This document shows positions 8,259-15,692 of a DNA stretch of 64,000 nt, in pieces; the stretch's first letter is position 1, and the number at the start of each line of letters is the position of its first letter. Source of the DNA: Nocardioides sp. SYSU D00065 (GTDB taxonomy: Bacteria; Actinomycetota; Actinomycetes; Propionibacteriales; Nocardioidaceae); assembly GCF_017916425.1 (NCBI RefSeq), contig NZ_JAFMSX010000004.1, positions 62,001-126,000 of the forward strand, in the 5' to 3' direction. The notes beneath the pieces are model-generated. The model was not told the DNA's origin. It did no database searches and saw only the letters and a program-made list of their open reading frames with translations. A program made the translations under genes and the position numbers.

Positions 8259-9314
8259 ATGCGCAGGATCGTCCCGTTCGTCGGCGGTCGCCCCCTCATG
8301 GAAGTCGGCGCCTGGGAAAGCGTGAAGTACTCGCACGGCTGGCCCTACGGCTCGCTGCGGGCTTCGTGGCAGATGCGTGACCGGATCCGCCACCCCCGGC
8401 TCACGGCTGGCGCTGTTGTCGACCTCAAGCTCGGCGGCGTGACCGTGTGGCGGGGCGAACTGCTCGAGCCCGGTCGCGATGGCGCGATGCAGTGCGTCGG
8501 CGCGTGGGAGCGCGCGAAGGGAGCGGTCACGCTGGCGGCGAACGGCTCCACGACATCGGAGCCGCGTGACGCCGTGTCGCAGGCGGTCGCCCGTGGCGTG
8601 TTGCGATGGGCCACTCCCATCCCCCAGATCTACGCCGGGACCGCCGCACAGCAGATGGATGCCCCCTACCCGGCTCAGACGGTAGCGGCGCTGCTGGACT
8701 ACGTGACCCAGAAGAACGGCACCAGGTGGACGGTCGATTCGTACACCGGTCTGCTGGTCGTGGCGCCGGACCCGACGACCCCGGAGTGGCGGGTGCCGCA
8801 CCTCGTTGCCGGTGCTGGGCTCACCCCGGCTGACGATTCCACGGTTACGCACCTGATCGGGGAGTACATCACCGGCCCTGGGCAACGGGCCGTCACCCCG
8901 CCGGTGGTGTCTCCGGACTACATCGCAGGGACCCCTCCGGTCGAGAAGCACGTCGGCGATGAGCTCATCGGCAAGGGCTTCCTCACCGAGGCGCAGGCGG
9001 TGGCCTACTTGCAGGGGATGTTCGGCCAGGCCGTCGGGAAGGTCGGCTGGGCAGACGGCCTGGCGTTGCGCCGCGGTGACGTGCTCACGATGCGCGGCAC
9101 CGTCGCCGACCCCGCGATGGTCGTCGCGGGCCCGGATTGCATGCTCCGGCTCGACGGCGTGTGGGACGACCGCGCCGCCGGAGGGCCTGCGGCGGCTACG
9201 GACATCGTGGCCGCGACCACCGAGTACGACGAGGACACCGACAGCGTGCAGGTCACGCCGGTGGGCAAGCAGGCCCGGACGGTCAAGGAGCTGGCGACGT
9301 GGCTGACGGCATGA
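8259..9314 (+). CDS. tail-associated / minor tail protein
   Basis: 351 residues from the ATG at 8259, with GAGGGAG seven bases upstream. The frame is open further upstream but only as a shadow of the distal tail gene. The start (RRIVPFVGGRPLMEVGAWESVKYSH) and later VDLKLGGVTVWRGELLEP are typical of second minor tail proteins of actinobacterial siphophages, which sit at the tail tip hub (gp27-like fold expected). Its stop overlaps the ATG of the next gene (ATGA). No enzymatic motif is seen. Confidence 0.7.
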   Translation: MRRIVPFVGGRPLMEVGAWESVKYSHGWPYGSLRASWQMRDRIRHPRLTAGAVVDLKLGGVTVWRGELLEPGRDGAMQCVGAWERAKGAVTLAANGSTTSEPRDAVSQAVARGVLRWATPIPQIYAGTAAQQMDAPYPAQTVAALLDYVTQKNGTRWTVDSYTGLLVVAPDPTTPEWRVPHLVAGAGLTPADDSTVTHLIGEYITGPGQRAVTPPVVSPDYIAGTPPVEKHVGDELIGKGFLTEAQAVAYLQGMFGQAVGKVGWADGLALRRGDVLTMRGTVADPAMVVAGPDCMLRLDGVWDDRAAGGPAAATDIVAATTEYDEDTDSVQVTPVGKQARTVKELATWLTA

Positions 9315-9805
9315 GGCCCGGGATGCAGCGCAGCGTGACTGTGCCTGAGTTCGCTGCGCTGGTGGGGCCGTGGCAGACGTACACCCCGCACATGGCCAAC
9401 CTCGACGTAACGGGTCGCACGGTCAACGCCCGCTACAAGCGCGTCGGCCAGACCGTGAAGGTGCAGGTGAACACCCTTGCCGGGGGGCAGGTGTACGGGT
9501 TGATCCGAGTGAGCAATCCGCCGGGATTGCCGGCGAGCCCGGCGCACGCCGGCGGGCTTGCTCCCGTTGGAGTCGCGCAGGCGCTTGAGGATGGAAACAC
9601 CTTCCACCTCGGCAACGTCTACATGGAATCGGCTGCCTACGTGGCGGTCATGGGCCGCGGTTGGAACAGCGCCTACGTGGTCGGTTGGGGGGCCGCTGCG
9701 CTTGGGCAGCTCGACGGGGTCATGCCCTTCGCGCGACCTTGGCGCTCCGGCGACGGCATCGGGCTCCAGTGGGAGTACGAAACGACAGCTCCGCCCGGCG
9801 TCTAG
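9311..9805 (+). CDS. tail tip / receptor-binding type minor tail protein
   Basis: 164 residues. It carries the common tail-tip signature in which WQTYTP is followed by VNARYKRVGQTVKVQVN and then a beta-rich tail ending GLQWEYE. This is a short trimeric-tip type domain widespread in minor tail proteins and prophages. The ATG overlaps the previous stop (ATGA), so it is translated together with the tail-associated protein. A role in host recognition is likely by position as the last tail gene before the lysis module; the receptor is unknown. Confidence 0.7.
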   Translation: MRPGMQRSVTVPEFAALVGPWQTYTPHMANLDVTGRTVNARYKRVGQTVKVQVNTLAGGQVYGLIRVSNPPGLPASPAHAGGLAPVGVAQALEDGNTFHLGNVYMESAAYVAVMGRGWNSAYVVGWGAAALGQLDGVMPFARPWRSGDGIGLQWEYETTAPPGV

Positions 9806-9877
9806 TACCGCCGCCCTTCCACCCCACCTGTCACCGAATCCCAACATCGCCCTGCCTCAGGGCAGCAAGGAGCCGTC

Positions 9878-10192
9878 GTGCCCACCATCGCTCAGCACAT
9901 CGCCGCCCGCGACGACCGCGACCTGCAGCAGCGCCTTGTCGCTGCCGCCGAGATGTCCGGCGTCCCTGCGCCCGCTCGGTGGGTGGCCGAGCATTCCGGC
10001 GCGCTCGCGTGCACGCCCATCGAGGCACCCGACGGCAGTACGACCACGATCGCAGACGTCCACGCCTATGCGGCCGCGGTCTACGCCGACAAGCTCGCGG
10101 ACCTGGGCCCGCTTCCAGGCGCCAACGCGGCCGCGGTGACTGACGACCACCTCAAGGCCGCCGTCGCGGCCGTCCGAGGCTCAGCGACGTGA
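9878..10192 (+). CDS. small phage protein after the tail tip gene
   Basis: 104 residues from GTG 9878 with AAGGAG nearby. The N-terminus (TIAQHIAARDDRDLQQRLVAAAEMSGV) is an amphipathic helix and the remainder is alanine-rich and helical. I recognise no domain. It could be a minor structural protein or a tail-fibre accessory. Its end overlaps the GTG of the next gene (GTGA), tying it to the downstream membrane-protein run. Confidence 0.6.
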   Translation: MPTIAQHIAARDDRDLQQRLVAAAEMSGVPAPARWVAEHSGALACTPIEAPDGSTTTIADVHAYAAAVYADKLADLGPLPGANAAAVTDDHLKAAVAAVRGSAT

Positions 10193-10659
10193 ACCTTCAC
10201 CGGCCCGCCCGACATCGCGCGCCGACACTCCCGCCCCGCTACCTCGTCTTGCTCGTGTTGCTCTTCGCGATGGGGACCGTGGCGCGCGGCTGGGAATACG
10301 TCAGCGCTGAGCCTGAACGGACGATGTCCCGGGTCGTCGAGCAAGGCCTTAGCCACGCCCAGCTCTCCCCCCACGCGTGGGGGATGGTCCTCATCGTCAC
10401 CGGCCTGTTGGTGCTGACCGCCTACGCGGTCCGGATACACGTGCTGGTGTTCTTCGCCCACGGCCTCGCCGCGATTGTCTACCTCACCGTCACCGTCGGT
10501 TTCTCGCAAGCAGCAACCGACCTTGGCGCGGGCTGGGCCCACGCCGCTCCGACGCTCCTGGCGACGCTGTGGCACGCCCTCGTCGCGAAGCTGACAGGCC
10601 CCCTCCCGACCCGCACGCGATCCGTCTCGGAGGGAGCCCCAGGTGCCGCCAGTCGCTGA
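10189..10659 (+). CDS. phage membrane protein, three to four helices
   Basis: 156 residues from a GTG overlapping the previous stop. After a basic N-terminus (about 18 residues) there are hydrophobic stretches at about residues 19-33, 64-82, 84-105 and a weaker one near 115-130. The C-terminus is hydrophilic. No known holin family is recognisable, but it opens a block of consecutive membrane proteins in front of the endolysin, so a role in lysis or in membrane exclusion is plausible. Confidence 0.6.
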   Translation: MNLHRPARHRAPTLPPRYLVLLVLLFAMGTVARGWEYVSAEPERTMSRVVEQGLSHAQLSPHAWGMVLIVTGLLVLTAYAVRIHVLVFFAHGLAAIVYLTVTVGFSQAATDLGAGWAHAAPTLLATLWHALVAKLTGPLPTRTRSVSEGAPGAASR

Positions 10660-10957
10660 CCTGCAGAACCTGCCCGCGCCGCTCGCGTTCATCGGAGGCG
10701 TCCTGGGCCTGCTGATCTGGTTCGCACGGGCGCTCCGGCAGCTCATCAAGGAGTGGAACGACGAGGCCCGCACCGAGCTGGCGAAGGTCACCGACCGGGT
10801 GAGCTCACTCGAGAAGGAGCTCGCCAAGGTCCGTGAGGACCTCGTCACCCAGGTGCGCGACTCGCACGCTGCACGACTCAAGGGTCTGCGACGTGAGCAG
10901 CAACTCACCGACCTACTCGTCAAGAACGGCATCGACGTCCCTGAGGAGCATCCATGA
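10643..10957 (+). CDS. membrane-anchored coiled-coil protein (holin-region)
   Basis: 104 residues from GTG 10643, overlapping the previous gene by 17 bases. One transmembrane helix at about residues 13-31 ([18 protein letters not shown]) is followed by a long charged coiled coil (about 35-80, with [13 protein letters not shown] and [15 protein letters not shown]). This layout, one helix plus cytoplasmic coiled coil just before lysis genes, is common for actinophage holin-associated proteins. The stop overlaps the ATG of the collagen-like gene. Confidence 0.65.
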   Translation: MPPVADLQNLPAPLAFIGGVLGLLIWFARALRQLIKEWNDEARTELAKVTDRVSSLEKELAKVREDLVTQVRDSHAARLKGLRREQQLTDLLVKNGIDVPEEHP

Positions 10958-11835
10958 CCAGGACGCACCACTCGGCGCGCAAGCCGGTCTTTATCGCGAT
11001 CGCGCTCGTCGTATTCATGGTCGTGGCCGGCGGCGGTGGATGGCTCCTCGCCGAGCAGCGCGGCACTGAGGTGGTCGAGCGCACCGACGAGCGCGACGCC
11101 GCCGTTGGCGCGGCCGAGCAAGTCATCGACTGCGTGCAGGACCCCGCCGCCACGACGGACGACTGCGAAGCCGAGGCCGAGGATGCTCAGGAGACCCTCG
11201 AGGAAGAGGTGCCGCCGGCGAACCTCACCCGAAGCCAGCGCCGCGAGGTCGTACTCATCGCATCGCAGCTCATCGCCGCGCAGCCGCAGATCTCCGAGGA
11301 CGACATCGTCGACGAGGTTCTCGTGCGGTTGCCCGACGTCGACGACGGCAAGGACGGCAAGGACGGCAAGGACGGTGTCCCAGGTCGTCCGGGTCGTCCC
11401 GGTGAGGACGGACAGGACGCCGAGCGGCCGACCACCGCCGAGATCCGCGCCCTCGTCGAGCAGGTGTACGCCGCCAACCCCCCGCCCCCGGGCGAGGACG
11501 GTGACGACGGCTCGAACGGCACGGACGGCAAGACCGGAGACCGCGGCCCCTCGTGCGTCGAGGAGCTCGGCCTCGAGCGATGCCGCGGACCACAAGGCCC
11601 GGCCGGCGCCGACGGCACCCCCGGTCCCGCCGGCGTCGACGGAGCGCCCGGCGCGCCGGGCCCCGCGGGCGAGAAGGGCGATCCCGGCCCCCCGGGCGAC
11701 CCCGGCCGTGGCATCGCGGTGCTGTCCTGCGACCCCGAGACCCAGATGTTCATCGTCACCTACACCGACGGCACCACCGAGCCGATCGTCGGATCCGACT
11801 GCATCGCAGACGGGGTCCTTCCCTCGCTGAGGTGA
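10954..11835 (+). CDS. membrane-anchored collagen-like protein
   Basis: 293 residues. One transmembrane helix (about 12-33) follows a short basic N-terminus, then an acidic helical stalk (about 36-128). Three Gly-X-Y runs follow at about residues 130-156 ([11 protein letters not shown]), 180-198 and 212-253 ([19 protein letters not shown]), and a small beta-rich C-terminal domain ends [18 protein letters not shown]. Collagen-like repeats are well known in phage tail fibres, where they form rigid trimers, but an N-terminal membrane anchor is unusual and suggests either a cell-surface protein of the lysogen or a lysis-phase envelope protein. It overlaps both neighbours by a few bases. Confidence 0.8.
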   Translation: MTRTHHSARKPVFIAIALVVFMVVAGGGGWLLAEQRGTEVVERTDERDAAVGAAEQVIDCVQDPAATTDDCEAEAEDAQETLEEEVPPANLTRSQRREVVLIASQLIAAQPQISEDDIVDEVLVRLPDVDDGKDGKDGKDGVPGRPGRPGEDGQDAERPTTAEIRALVEQVYAANPPPPGEDGDDGSNGTDGKTGDRGPSCVEELGLERCRGPQGPAGADGTPGPAGVDGAPGAPGPAGEKGDPGPPGDPGRGIAVLSCDPETQMFIVTYTDGTTEPIVGSDCIADGVLPSLR

Positions 11836-11981
11836 AACGCCTCCGCGTCCACCTCGCCCGCCTCATCACCCACGCAGCAGACCGGCTCCTCGAGCCGCTC
11901 TGCCCCCGGCCCATGCCGCCAACCCATCCGCCGCAAGCCATGCACCTGCGCGTGGCTCGACCGCGACCCACCCTGACCTAG
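11832..11981 (+). CDS. short basic phage peptide
   Basis: 49 codons from a GTG that overlaps the collagen-like gene's stop (GTGA), ending nine bases before the endolysin ATG. The product ([21 protein letters not shown] at its start, proline- and arginine-rich afterwards) begins with a basic amphipathic helix. It fills the gap and shows the same overlap pattern as its neighbours, which supports it, but there is no recognisable family and it may be a spacer. Confidence 0.4.
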   Translation: MKRLRVHLARLITHAADRLLEPLCPRPMPPTHPPQAMHLRVARPRPTLT

Positions 11982-11989
11982 GAGCCGTC

Positions 11990-12550
11990 ATGCCCGTCAT
12001 CTTCCGCGGCAAGCCCGCCTGCACCTGCCTGGCCGCCTGGCTGCCGGCGTACGAGCGCGAACTCCGCGCCCGCGACGTCCTCGCCCCGAAGGCCCGCCTG
12101 TCGATCTACCAGCTCATCGGAGGCGCGGCCGCGTCCGGCGGCACCCACACCACCGGCGGCGCGTTCGACATCACCAACCTGCCCGGCGACGTCGACGTGT
12201 GGGTCGCCCGGCAGATGGGCGCCGACGCCACGTGGGACCGCACCATGATGTCGCCCCGCCACATCCACGGCGTGCTGCGCGGCTGCCCGCACAACGGGCC
12301 GGCGCGCTACCAGATCGCGTCGGTCGACCGCGGCGACAACGGCCTCGACGGCAGCGCCAGCGCCGGCCCCGACGACGGACCCAGGCCGCTATCGGGTCGA
12401 TCCTGGGAGGAGGGCATCGCCTGGCACCGCGAGCAGGCGAAGGTCCGTCGGCGCGCGGCGCTGACCGCGCGGATCCAGCCGCTGCTCGAGGAGAAGCGGA
12501 AGCTCACCGCGCTGATCGGCCGGCTGCGGGAGAAGCGGGCAGCGCTGTGA
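11990..12550 (+). CDS. endolysin, M15-type D-Ala-D-Ala peptidase fold
   Basis: 186 residues from ATG with AGGAG upstream. The M15 zinc site is visible as T52-H53-TTGGAF-D60 (the SxHxxGxAxD motif with Thr for Ser) and a downstream His pair at about 91/93 (PRHIHGVLRGC). It should cut peptidoglycan cross-links or stem peptides to release phage. The C-terminal 50 residues are a basic coiled coil (EEKRKLTALIGRLREKRA). There is no signal peptide, so export would depend on a holin. The adjacent membrane proteins and the nuclease that overlaps its stop fit a lysis module. Confidence 0.72.
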   Translation: MPVIFRGKPACTCLAAWLPAYERELRARDVLAPKARLSIYQLIGGAAASGGTHTTGGAFDITNLPGDVDVWVARQMGADATWDRTMMSPRHIHGVLRGCPHNGPARYQIASVDRGDNGLDGSASAGPDDGPRPLSGRSWEEGIAWHREQAKVRRRAALTARIQPLLEEKRKLTALIGRLREKRAAL

Positions 12551-13272
12551 CCCGCCGCGAACGCATCGTCCGCGCCGCACGCCGCGCCCGTCACGGCCAA
12601 CTGCTGCGCCGCGGCGACGTCCACGAGGTCATCACCGTCAACGACGACTTCACCGACCACGTCACCGACGTCCCCCACCTCGCCCGCACCCGCCAGCCGC
12701 TCCTGATCCTCACCCAGGAGTCGAAGCGCACCGACTACCGCCAACGCCTCGACGACGACGCATGGGGCGTCCGTCAGCGCATGTCCGACGACGCGACCCA
12801 GGGCGTGGCCGTGGTGTGGAACCGTCAGCTGGCGCGAGCGATCGGCTCGGGCATGAACCGGCCGCGGAACTTGGGCGCGGGGTGGATCCCGCTCGCCGTG
12901 CCCGACCGCGGCGACGACATGCTCGTACGCGGCATCGTCTGGCAGGACCTGCAGCTTCGTGACGGCGGCCAGCGGTTCCGCGCCGCGTCGACGCACCGCC
13001 CGCCAGCGCGTCACCGCGACCACTGGGCCGAGTTCGACGACCAACTCGAGGCGTTCCTCGACGCCTCCCCCATCCCCGTGCTCGTCGGGAGCGACAACAA
13101 CCAGGCTGGCGGCCCGGACATCGACCCCGACTACCGCTGGCGCGGCATCGGTATCGACGGCTTCCTCGGCGACATTGCCGTCCGGTCCGTTTACGAGCTC
13201 GCGAAGCGTCACAGCGACCATCGCGCCATCTCAGGCGCCGCCCAGTTCGACGACGGCCGTGTCGCGGCGTAG
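12547..13272 (+). CDS. endonuclease/exonuclease/phosphatase (DNase I-fold) family protein
   Basis: 241 residues from a GTG overlapping the endolysin stop. The EEP superfamily landmarks are in order: QES (metal-binding Glu) after LLILT, a THRPP histidine strand (like the HL/H motif), GSDNN (D-x-N of the catalytic centre) and a final SDHRAI (S-D-H). These imply Mg2+-dependent phosphoesterase activity on nucleic acid or a phospholipid-like substrate. Its place inside the lysis module is odd; degradation of released host DNA or clearing of extracellular DNA at lysis is one idea. No export signal is seen. Confidence 0.75.
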   Translation: MTRRERIVRAARRARHGQLLRRGDVHEVITVNDDFTDHVTDVPHLARTRQPLLILTQESKRTDYRQRLDDDAWGVRQRMSDDATQGVAVVWNRQLARAIGSGMNRPRNLGAGWIPLAVPDRGDDMLVRGIVWQDLQLRDGGQRFRAASTHRPPARHRDHWAEFDDQLEAFLDASPIPVLVGSDNNQAGGPDIDPDYRWRGIGIDGFLGDIAVRSVYELAKRHSDHRAISGAAQFDDGRVAA

Positions 13273-13372
13273 CACCGCCGCGGCGTTCGCGCTCGGCGCG
13301 CTGGTGTCCACCGCCGCGCAGCTCGTCACCCAGCTCGTCCTGAACCGACCGATCACCTTCAAGGAGAAGTGA
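13259..13372 (+). CDS. tiny single-helix membrane peptide
   Basis: 37 codons from GTG 13259 inside the 3' end of the nuclease gene, ending one base before the ATG of the holin-like gene. After MSRRST comes a hydrophobic stretch (AAAFALGALVSTAAQLVTQLVL) and a basic tail ending FKEK. The stop is preceded by AAGGAG, the ribosome site of the next gene. Small single-helix peptides beside holins can act as holins or antiholins; that role is inferred. Confidence 0.5.
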   Translation: MSRRSTAAAFALGALVSTAAQLVTQLVLNRPITFKEK

Positions 13373-13373
13373 C

Positions 13374-13676
13374 ATGTCTCTGATCCAGCGCATCGCCCGC
13401 GAGCCGAACGCCGTCGCCGGCGTCATCGCCGCGGCGTATGGACTCCTCGTCGCCTTCGAGGTCCTCGCCCTCACCGTCCAGCAGGTCGGCGCGTGCGTCG
13501 CCTTCTGGGGTGCGCTCGTCATCCTGCTCCGCTGGCTCGTCGCCCCGGCCGCCGAGGTCATGGTGCAGCGCCGCCCCCAGGACCCGACACCGATCGCCGG
13601 CGCGGCCGCCCTGGAGCCCACTGGCGCGCCCGTGCTCGTCGACCTCACTCCGCTTCCCAAAGACCAAGCAGCCTGA
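13374..13676 (+). CDS. holin-like membrane protein
   Basis: 100 residues from ATG with AAGGAG six bases upstream. Two hydrophobic segments (about residues 13-33 and 37-58) are separated by a short QQVGA turn, followed by a hydrophilic proline-rich tail. Two helices, small size, and position after the endolysin and before a strong terminator match class II-type holins, which permeabilise the membrane to release endolysin. No family-specific motif is seen. Confidence 0.65.
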   Translation: MSLIQRIAREPNAVAGVIAAAYGLLVAFEVLALTVQQVGACVAFWGALVILLRWLVAPAAEVMVQRRPQDPTPIAGAAALEPTGAPVLVDLTPLPKDQAA

Positions 13677-13702
13677 CCGATCGACTGCCGCACCACAACG
13701 CC

Positions 13703-13741
13703 AGCGGCCCCGGCCCCCCAGGCAGGGCGGCCGGGGCCGCT
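13703..13741 (+). terminator. terminator closing the late operon
   Basis: A perfect 13-bp inverted repeat (AGCGGCCCCGGCC / GGCCGGGGCCGCT) around a 13-base loop, then TCGCGTTGT. It lies 27 bases after the holin-like gene and is the natural end of the tail-lysis transcript. Confidence 0.8.
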
Positions 13742-13775
13742 TCGCGTTGTCGGCGCCGTCGCGCACACTGACCCT

Positions 13776-14147
13776 ATGGCCGGAGGGATGAGCAGGAAGA
13801 GCAATGGCCACGGCACGCTCGCGGACCGCGTCGCCGCCACCCGCGCCGCCGAAGCGGAACGCTCCGCCGGCCAGCATGGCACCGCTGCCTTTCACGGGAA
13901 CCGACCCACGGCATGGGCCGACGTCCTCCGCGACGTCGAACCGCCGCCGGCCGCAGAAGCCCTGGCACCGCCGGACTACAAGCACTGCTGGTACGACGGC
14001 CCGCACGGACGCCAAGCAGCCCTGCTCCTCGAATGGCGCGCCCTCGACGGCTACTACCACGGTCGCATCGCCGTCGCCGCGCTCGAACCAGACGGCTGGG
14101 GGATCGTGGAAATGTGGGTCGAGCAGGGGATGCTTTCGCCAGCCTGA
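13776..14147 (+). CDS. phage protein of unknown function
   Basis: 123 residues from ATG 13776; a second in-frame ATG lies at 13788. The N-terminus is basic and disordered in style. The core (about 65-120) is a small beta-rich domain with CWYDGPHGRQAALLLEW and VEMWVEQGML, resembling short actinophage proteins found with replication or regulatory genes, but I cannot name it. After its stop a different frame continues in protein-like style (RLLGPRRDGDWFLHPA) to 14203, so a C-terminal frameshift is possible. It follows the late terminator, so it needs its own promoter. Confidence 0.5.
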   Translation: MAGGMSRKSNGHGTLADRVAATRAAEAERSAGQHGTAAFHGNRPTAWADVLRDVEPPPAAEALAPPDYKHCWYDGPHGRQAALLLEWRALDGYYHGRIAVAALEPDGWGIVEMWVEQGMLSPA

Positions 14148-14381
14148 ACCTACGTCTGCTCGGTCCACGACGAGACGGCGACTGGTTCCTCCACCCGGCA
14201 TGACCTACCCCCAGGTGTTCCCCATCGAGTGGGCCAACGCCGGACCTGACCGACGGAGTGGTCCGCGCAGCTGAGTAGGACACGACCGTAGCGGCGCTGG
14301 GTACAAGCGCCGCGCAGCAGGCCACCCGCACTCGGCGAGGGAACGACAGGACCTGCCGACTAACGACAGGAGGAGACGCTC

Positions 14382-14612
14382 ATGCCCGAAGGCGACATCG
14401 AGACCTACCACCTCAGCGAGACCGGCAAGTGGAGAAACCGCGTCGAAGGGCTCCAGGAGCTCGACGGCGAGTACGACACTCGCGCCGAGGCCATCGAAGC
14501 AGGCCGGGACGAGGCACGCGACCGCAGCGTCGAACACATCATCCGGCGGCAAGACGGCACCATCGGAGAGCGCAACACATACGGGCACGACCCCCGCAAC
14601 GTTCACGGCTGA
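14382..14612 (+). CDS. DUF2188-domain protein
   Basis: 76 residues with an excellent ribosome site (AGGAGGAG seven bases before ATG). The whole protein is one DUF2188 unit: W..RVEG, then Y.TRAEAIEAGRDEARDR, then the ending RQDGTIGERNTYGHDP, which is the family's conserved C-terminus. Function is unknown; such proteins are frequent in bacterial chromosomes and mobile elements. A 234-bp gap before it contains one GCGGCGCT / AGCGCCGC hairpin (14291-14313) and no gene that I can support. Confidence 0.8.
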   Translation: MPEGDIETYHLSETGKWRNRVEGLQELDGEYDTRAEAIEAGRDEARDRSVEHIIRRQDGTIGERNTYGHDPRNVHG

Positions 14613-14625
14613 GAGCGAGGCCATC

Positions 14626-14689
14626 GCAGCAACGGCGTCGCCCATACGCGACGCAGCAACGGCGTCGCCCATACGCGACGCCGTTGCTG
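14626..14689. repeat. 27-bp tandem repeat running into a perfect hairpin
   Basis: Two identical 27-base copies (14626-14652 and 14653-14679) stand head to tail. The second copy forms a perfect 15-bp stem, CAGCAACGGCGTCGC with GCGACGCCGTTGCTG, around the loop CCATAC (14654-14689). The hairpin ends the DUF2188 transcript and faces the small minus-strand gene beyond. There is no T-run. The duplicated left arm means the first copy can compete for pairing with the single right arm. Confidence 0.75.
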
Positions 14690-14697
14690 GTTGACGG

Positions 14698-14820
14698 TCA
14701 GTCGTCCGCTGCGTTCGCCGAGGCCCACCACTCGCGGTCGCGTTCCTCGAGCACAGCCTGCAGGTCACGCCACGCCTCGACGTCGTCCTGGTCGGCGTGC
14801 TCCGGCAACGGCTCGGTCAT
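14698..14820 (-). CDS. short acidic protein
   Basis: 40 codons from ATG at 14820. The product (TEPLPEHADQDDVEAWRDLQ, then an acidic helix ending WWASANAADD) is acidic with an amphipathic helix and a Trp pair. The ribosome site GGGTGA is mediocre and overlaps the start. It lies between two hairpins, one at each side, as a separate unit. Short acidic proteins are typical phage accessory genes, but there is no recognisable family. Confidence 0.4.
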   Translation of the reverse strand: MTEPLPEHADQDDVEAWRDLQAVLEERDREWWASANAADD

Positions 14821-14905
14821 TCACCCATCGTGCGTCTCGCGCGTGTCGAGCGCAACGCTCGGATCGCGGCAGATCCGGACGTTCCACCCCGCTGAACCAA
14901 TCGTT

Positions 14906-14941
14906 GGAGCGGGCCGCACGCACGAGGCTGCGGCCCGCTCC
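14906..14941 (-). terminator. terminator of the secreted SnoaL gene
   Basis: A perfect 13-bp inverted repeat (GGAGCGGGCCGCA / TGCGGCCCGCTCC) around a 10-base loop, 14 bases after the stop of the minus-strand SnoaL gene. It may act in both directions. Confidence 0.7.
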
Positions 14942-14955
14942 GAGGTGGCTGTCGA

Positions 14956-15537
14956 TCAGACCTGCGGATTGCCGTTGACGGAGGTCTCGGCTACAGGCTG
15001 GAGTGCGTCCCAGTGTTCGACGATCTTTCCGGCCTTGTTGAAGCGGAAGACGTCGATCTCGACGGTGCCGCGGTCCGAGGCGTTGACCTTGGCGAGGGCG
15101 TGGACGACGACGTAGTTGCCCTGCGTGACGGTGCGGCGGACGCGCAGCGTGTAGTCGGGGAACTGTTCCAAGTAGGCGGTGACCCCGGCGATGAAGGCGT
15201 CGCGGCCGTTGTCGAACAGCGGGTTGTGCTGGATGTAGGTGTTGGCGTCGATGTAGCGGCGCGCGTAGGTGTCGGGGTCGTGCTCGGTGAACGCGCCGAC
15301 GAGCAGCCGGACGGCGGCGCGGCGGTTGGCCTTCTCATGCTGGGTGAGGCCCTTGTTGCCAGCAGGGACGGGCGATGTGGCCGTACGGCTGGCCAAGGTA
15401 GCAGCGTCCGCCGCGGGGGCTGCAGCAGTGACCGTCGGCAGGGCGAGCGCTCCGGCAGCGACTGCGCCGACGGCGGTCGCGGCGAGGGTGGACAGAGCGG
15501 TGCGTGGGCGGGCGATGGAGCGAGAGGCGGTGGTCAT
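14956..15537 (-). CDS. secreted SnoaL-like / NTF2-fold protein
   Basis: 193 residues from ATG 15537, chosen because GAAGGA lies nine bases upstream; the frame is open to 15639 but that part is not protein-like. A basic N-terminus (RSIARPRTALST) and a hydrophobic alanine-rich stretch form a clear signal peptide, cleaved near AAPAADA (about residues 42-48). The mature part is a SnoaL/NTF2 domain (COG4922 style) with YIQHNPLFDNGRDAF, GNYVVVHAL and the ending VFRFNKAGKIVEHWDALQP. It is a clear paralogue of the cytosolic protein at 17827-18234. These folds bind small hydrophobic molecules and some are cyclases or hydratases; the substrate is unknown. It is divergent from the HxlR gene and likely controlled by it. 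Confidence 0.85.
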   Translation of the reverse strand: MTTASRSIARPRTALSTLAATAVGAVAAGALALPTVTAAAPAADAATLASRTATSPVPAGNKGLTQHEKANRRAAVRLLVGAFTEHDPDTYARRYIDANTYIQHNPLFDNGRDAFIAGVTAYLEQFPDYTLRVRRTVTQGNYVVVHALAKVNASDRGTVEIDVFRFNKAGKIVEHWDALQPVAETSVNGNPQV

Positions 15538-15606
15538 TGGACGGTTCCTTCGGGTGGTGGGAGCGATCTGGCTCGGGTTTGTCTGGTGGTCGGGATGGCG
15601 GAATGA

Positions 15607-15668
15607 AGTCACAGCACTTACTGTTGGTGACTGACGCACGGAAAGAAATAAGGCACCCGAAAGTGCCT
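15607..15668. promoter_or_regulatory. candidate HxlR operators in the divergent promoter region
   Basis: Two inverted repeats sit between the secreted SnoaL and HxlR genes: AGTCAC (15607) with GTGACT (ending 15632) over a 14-base gap, and AGGCAC (15651) with GTGCCT (ending 15668) over CCGAAA. HxlR-type repressors bind dyads next to their own gene and a divergent target, so these are good candidates. I find no convincing -10/-35 pair. Confidence 0.45.
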
Positions 15669-15692
15669 GACTACCGGATGAGTGAGTGAGCC

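Noticed and set aside
14956..15639. Longer 227-residue form of the secreted SnoaL protein
   Set aside because: The extra residues are not a plausible signal and a good ribosome site supports ATG 15537, which gives a normal signal peptide.
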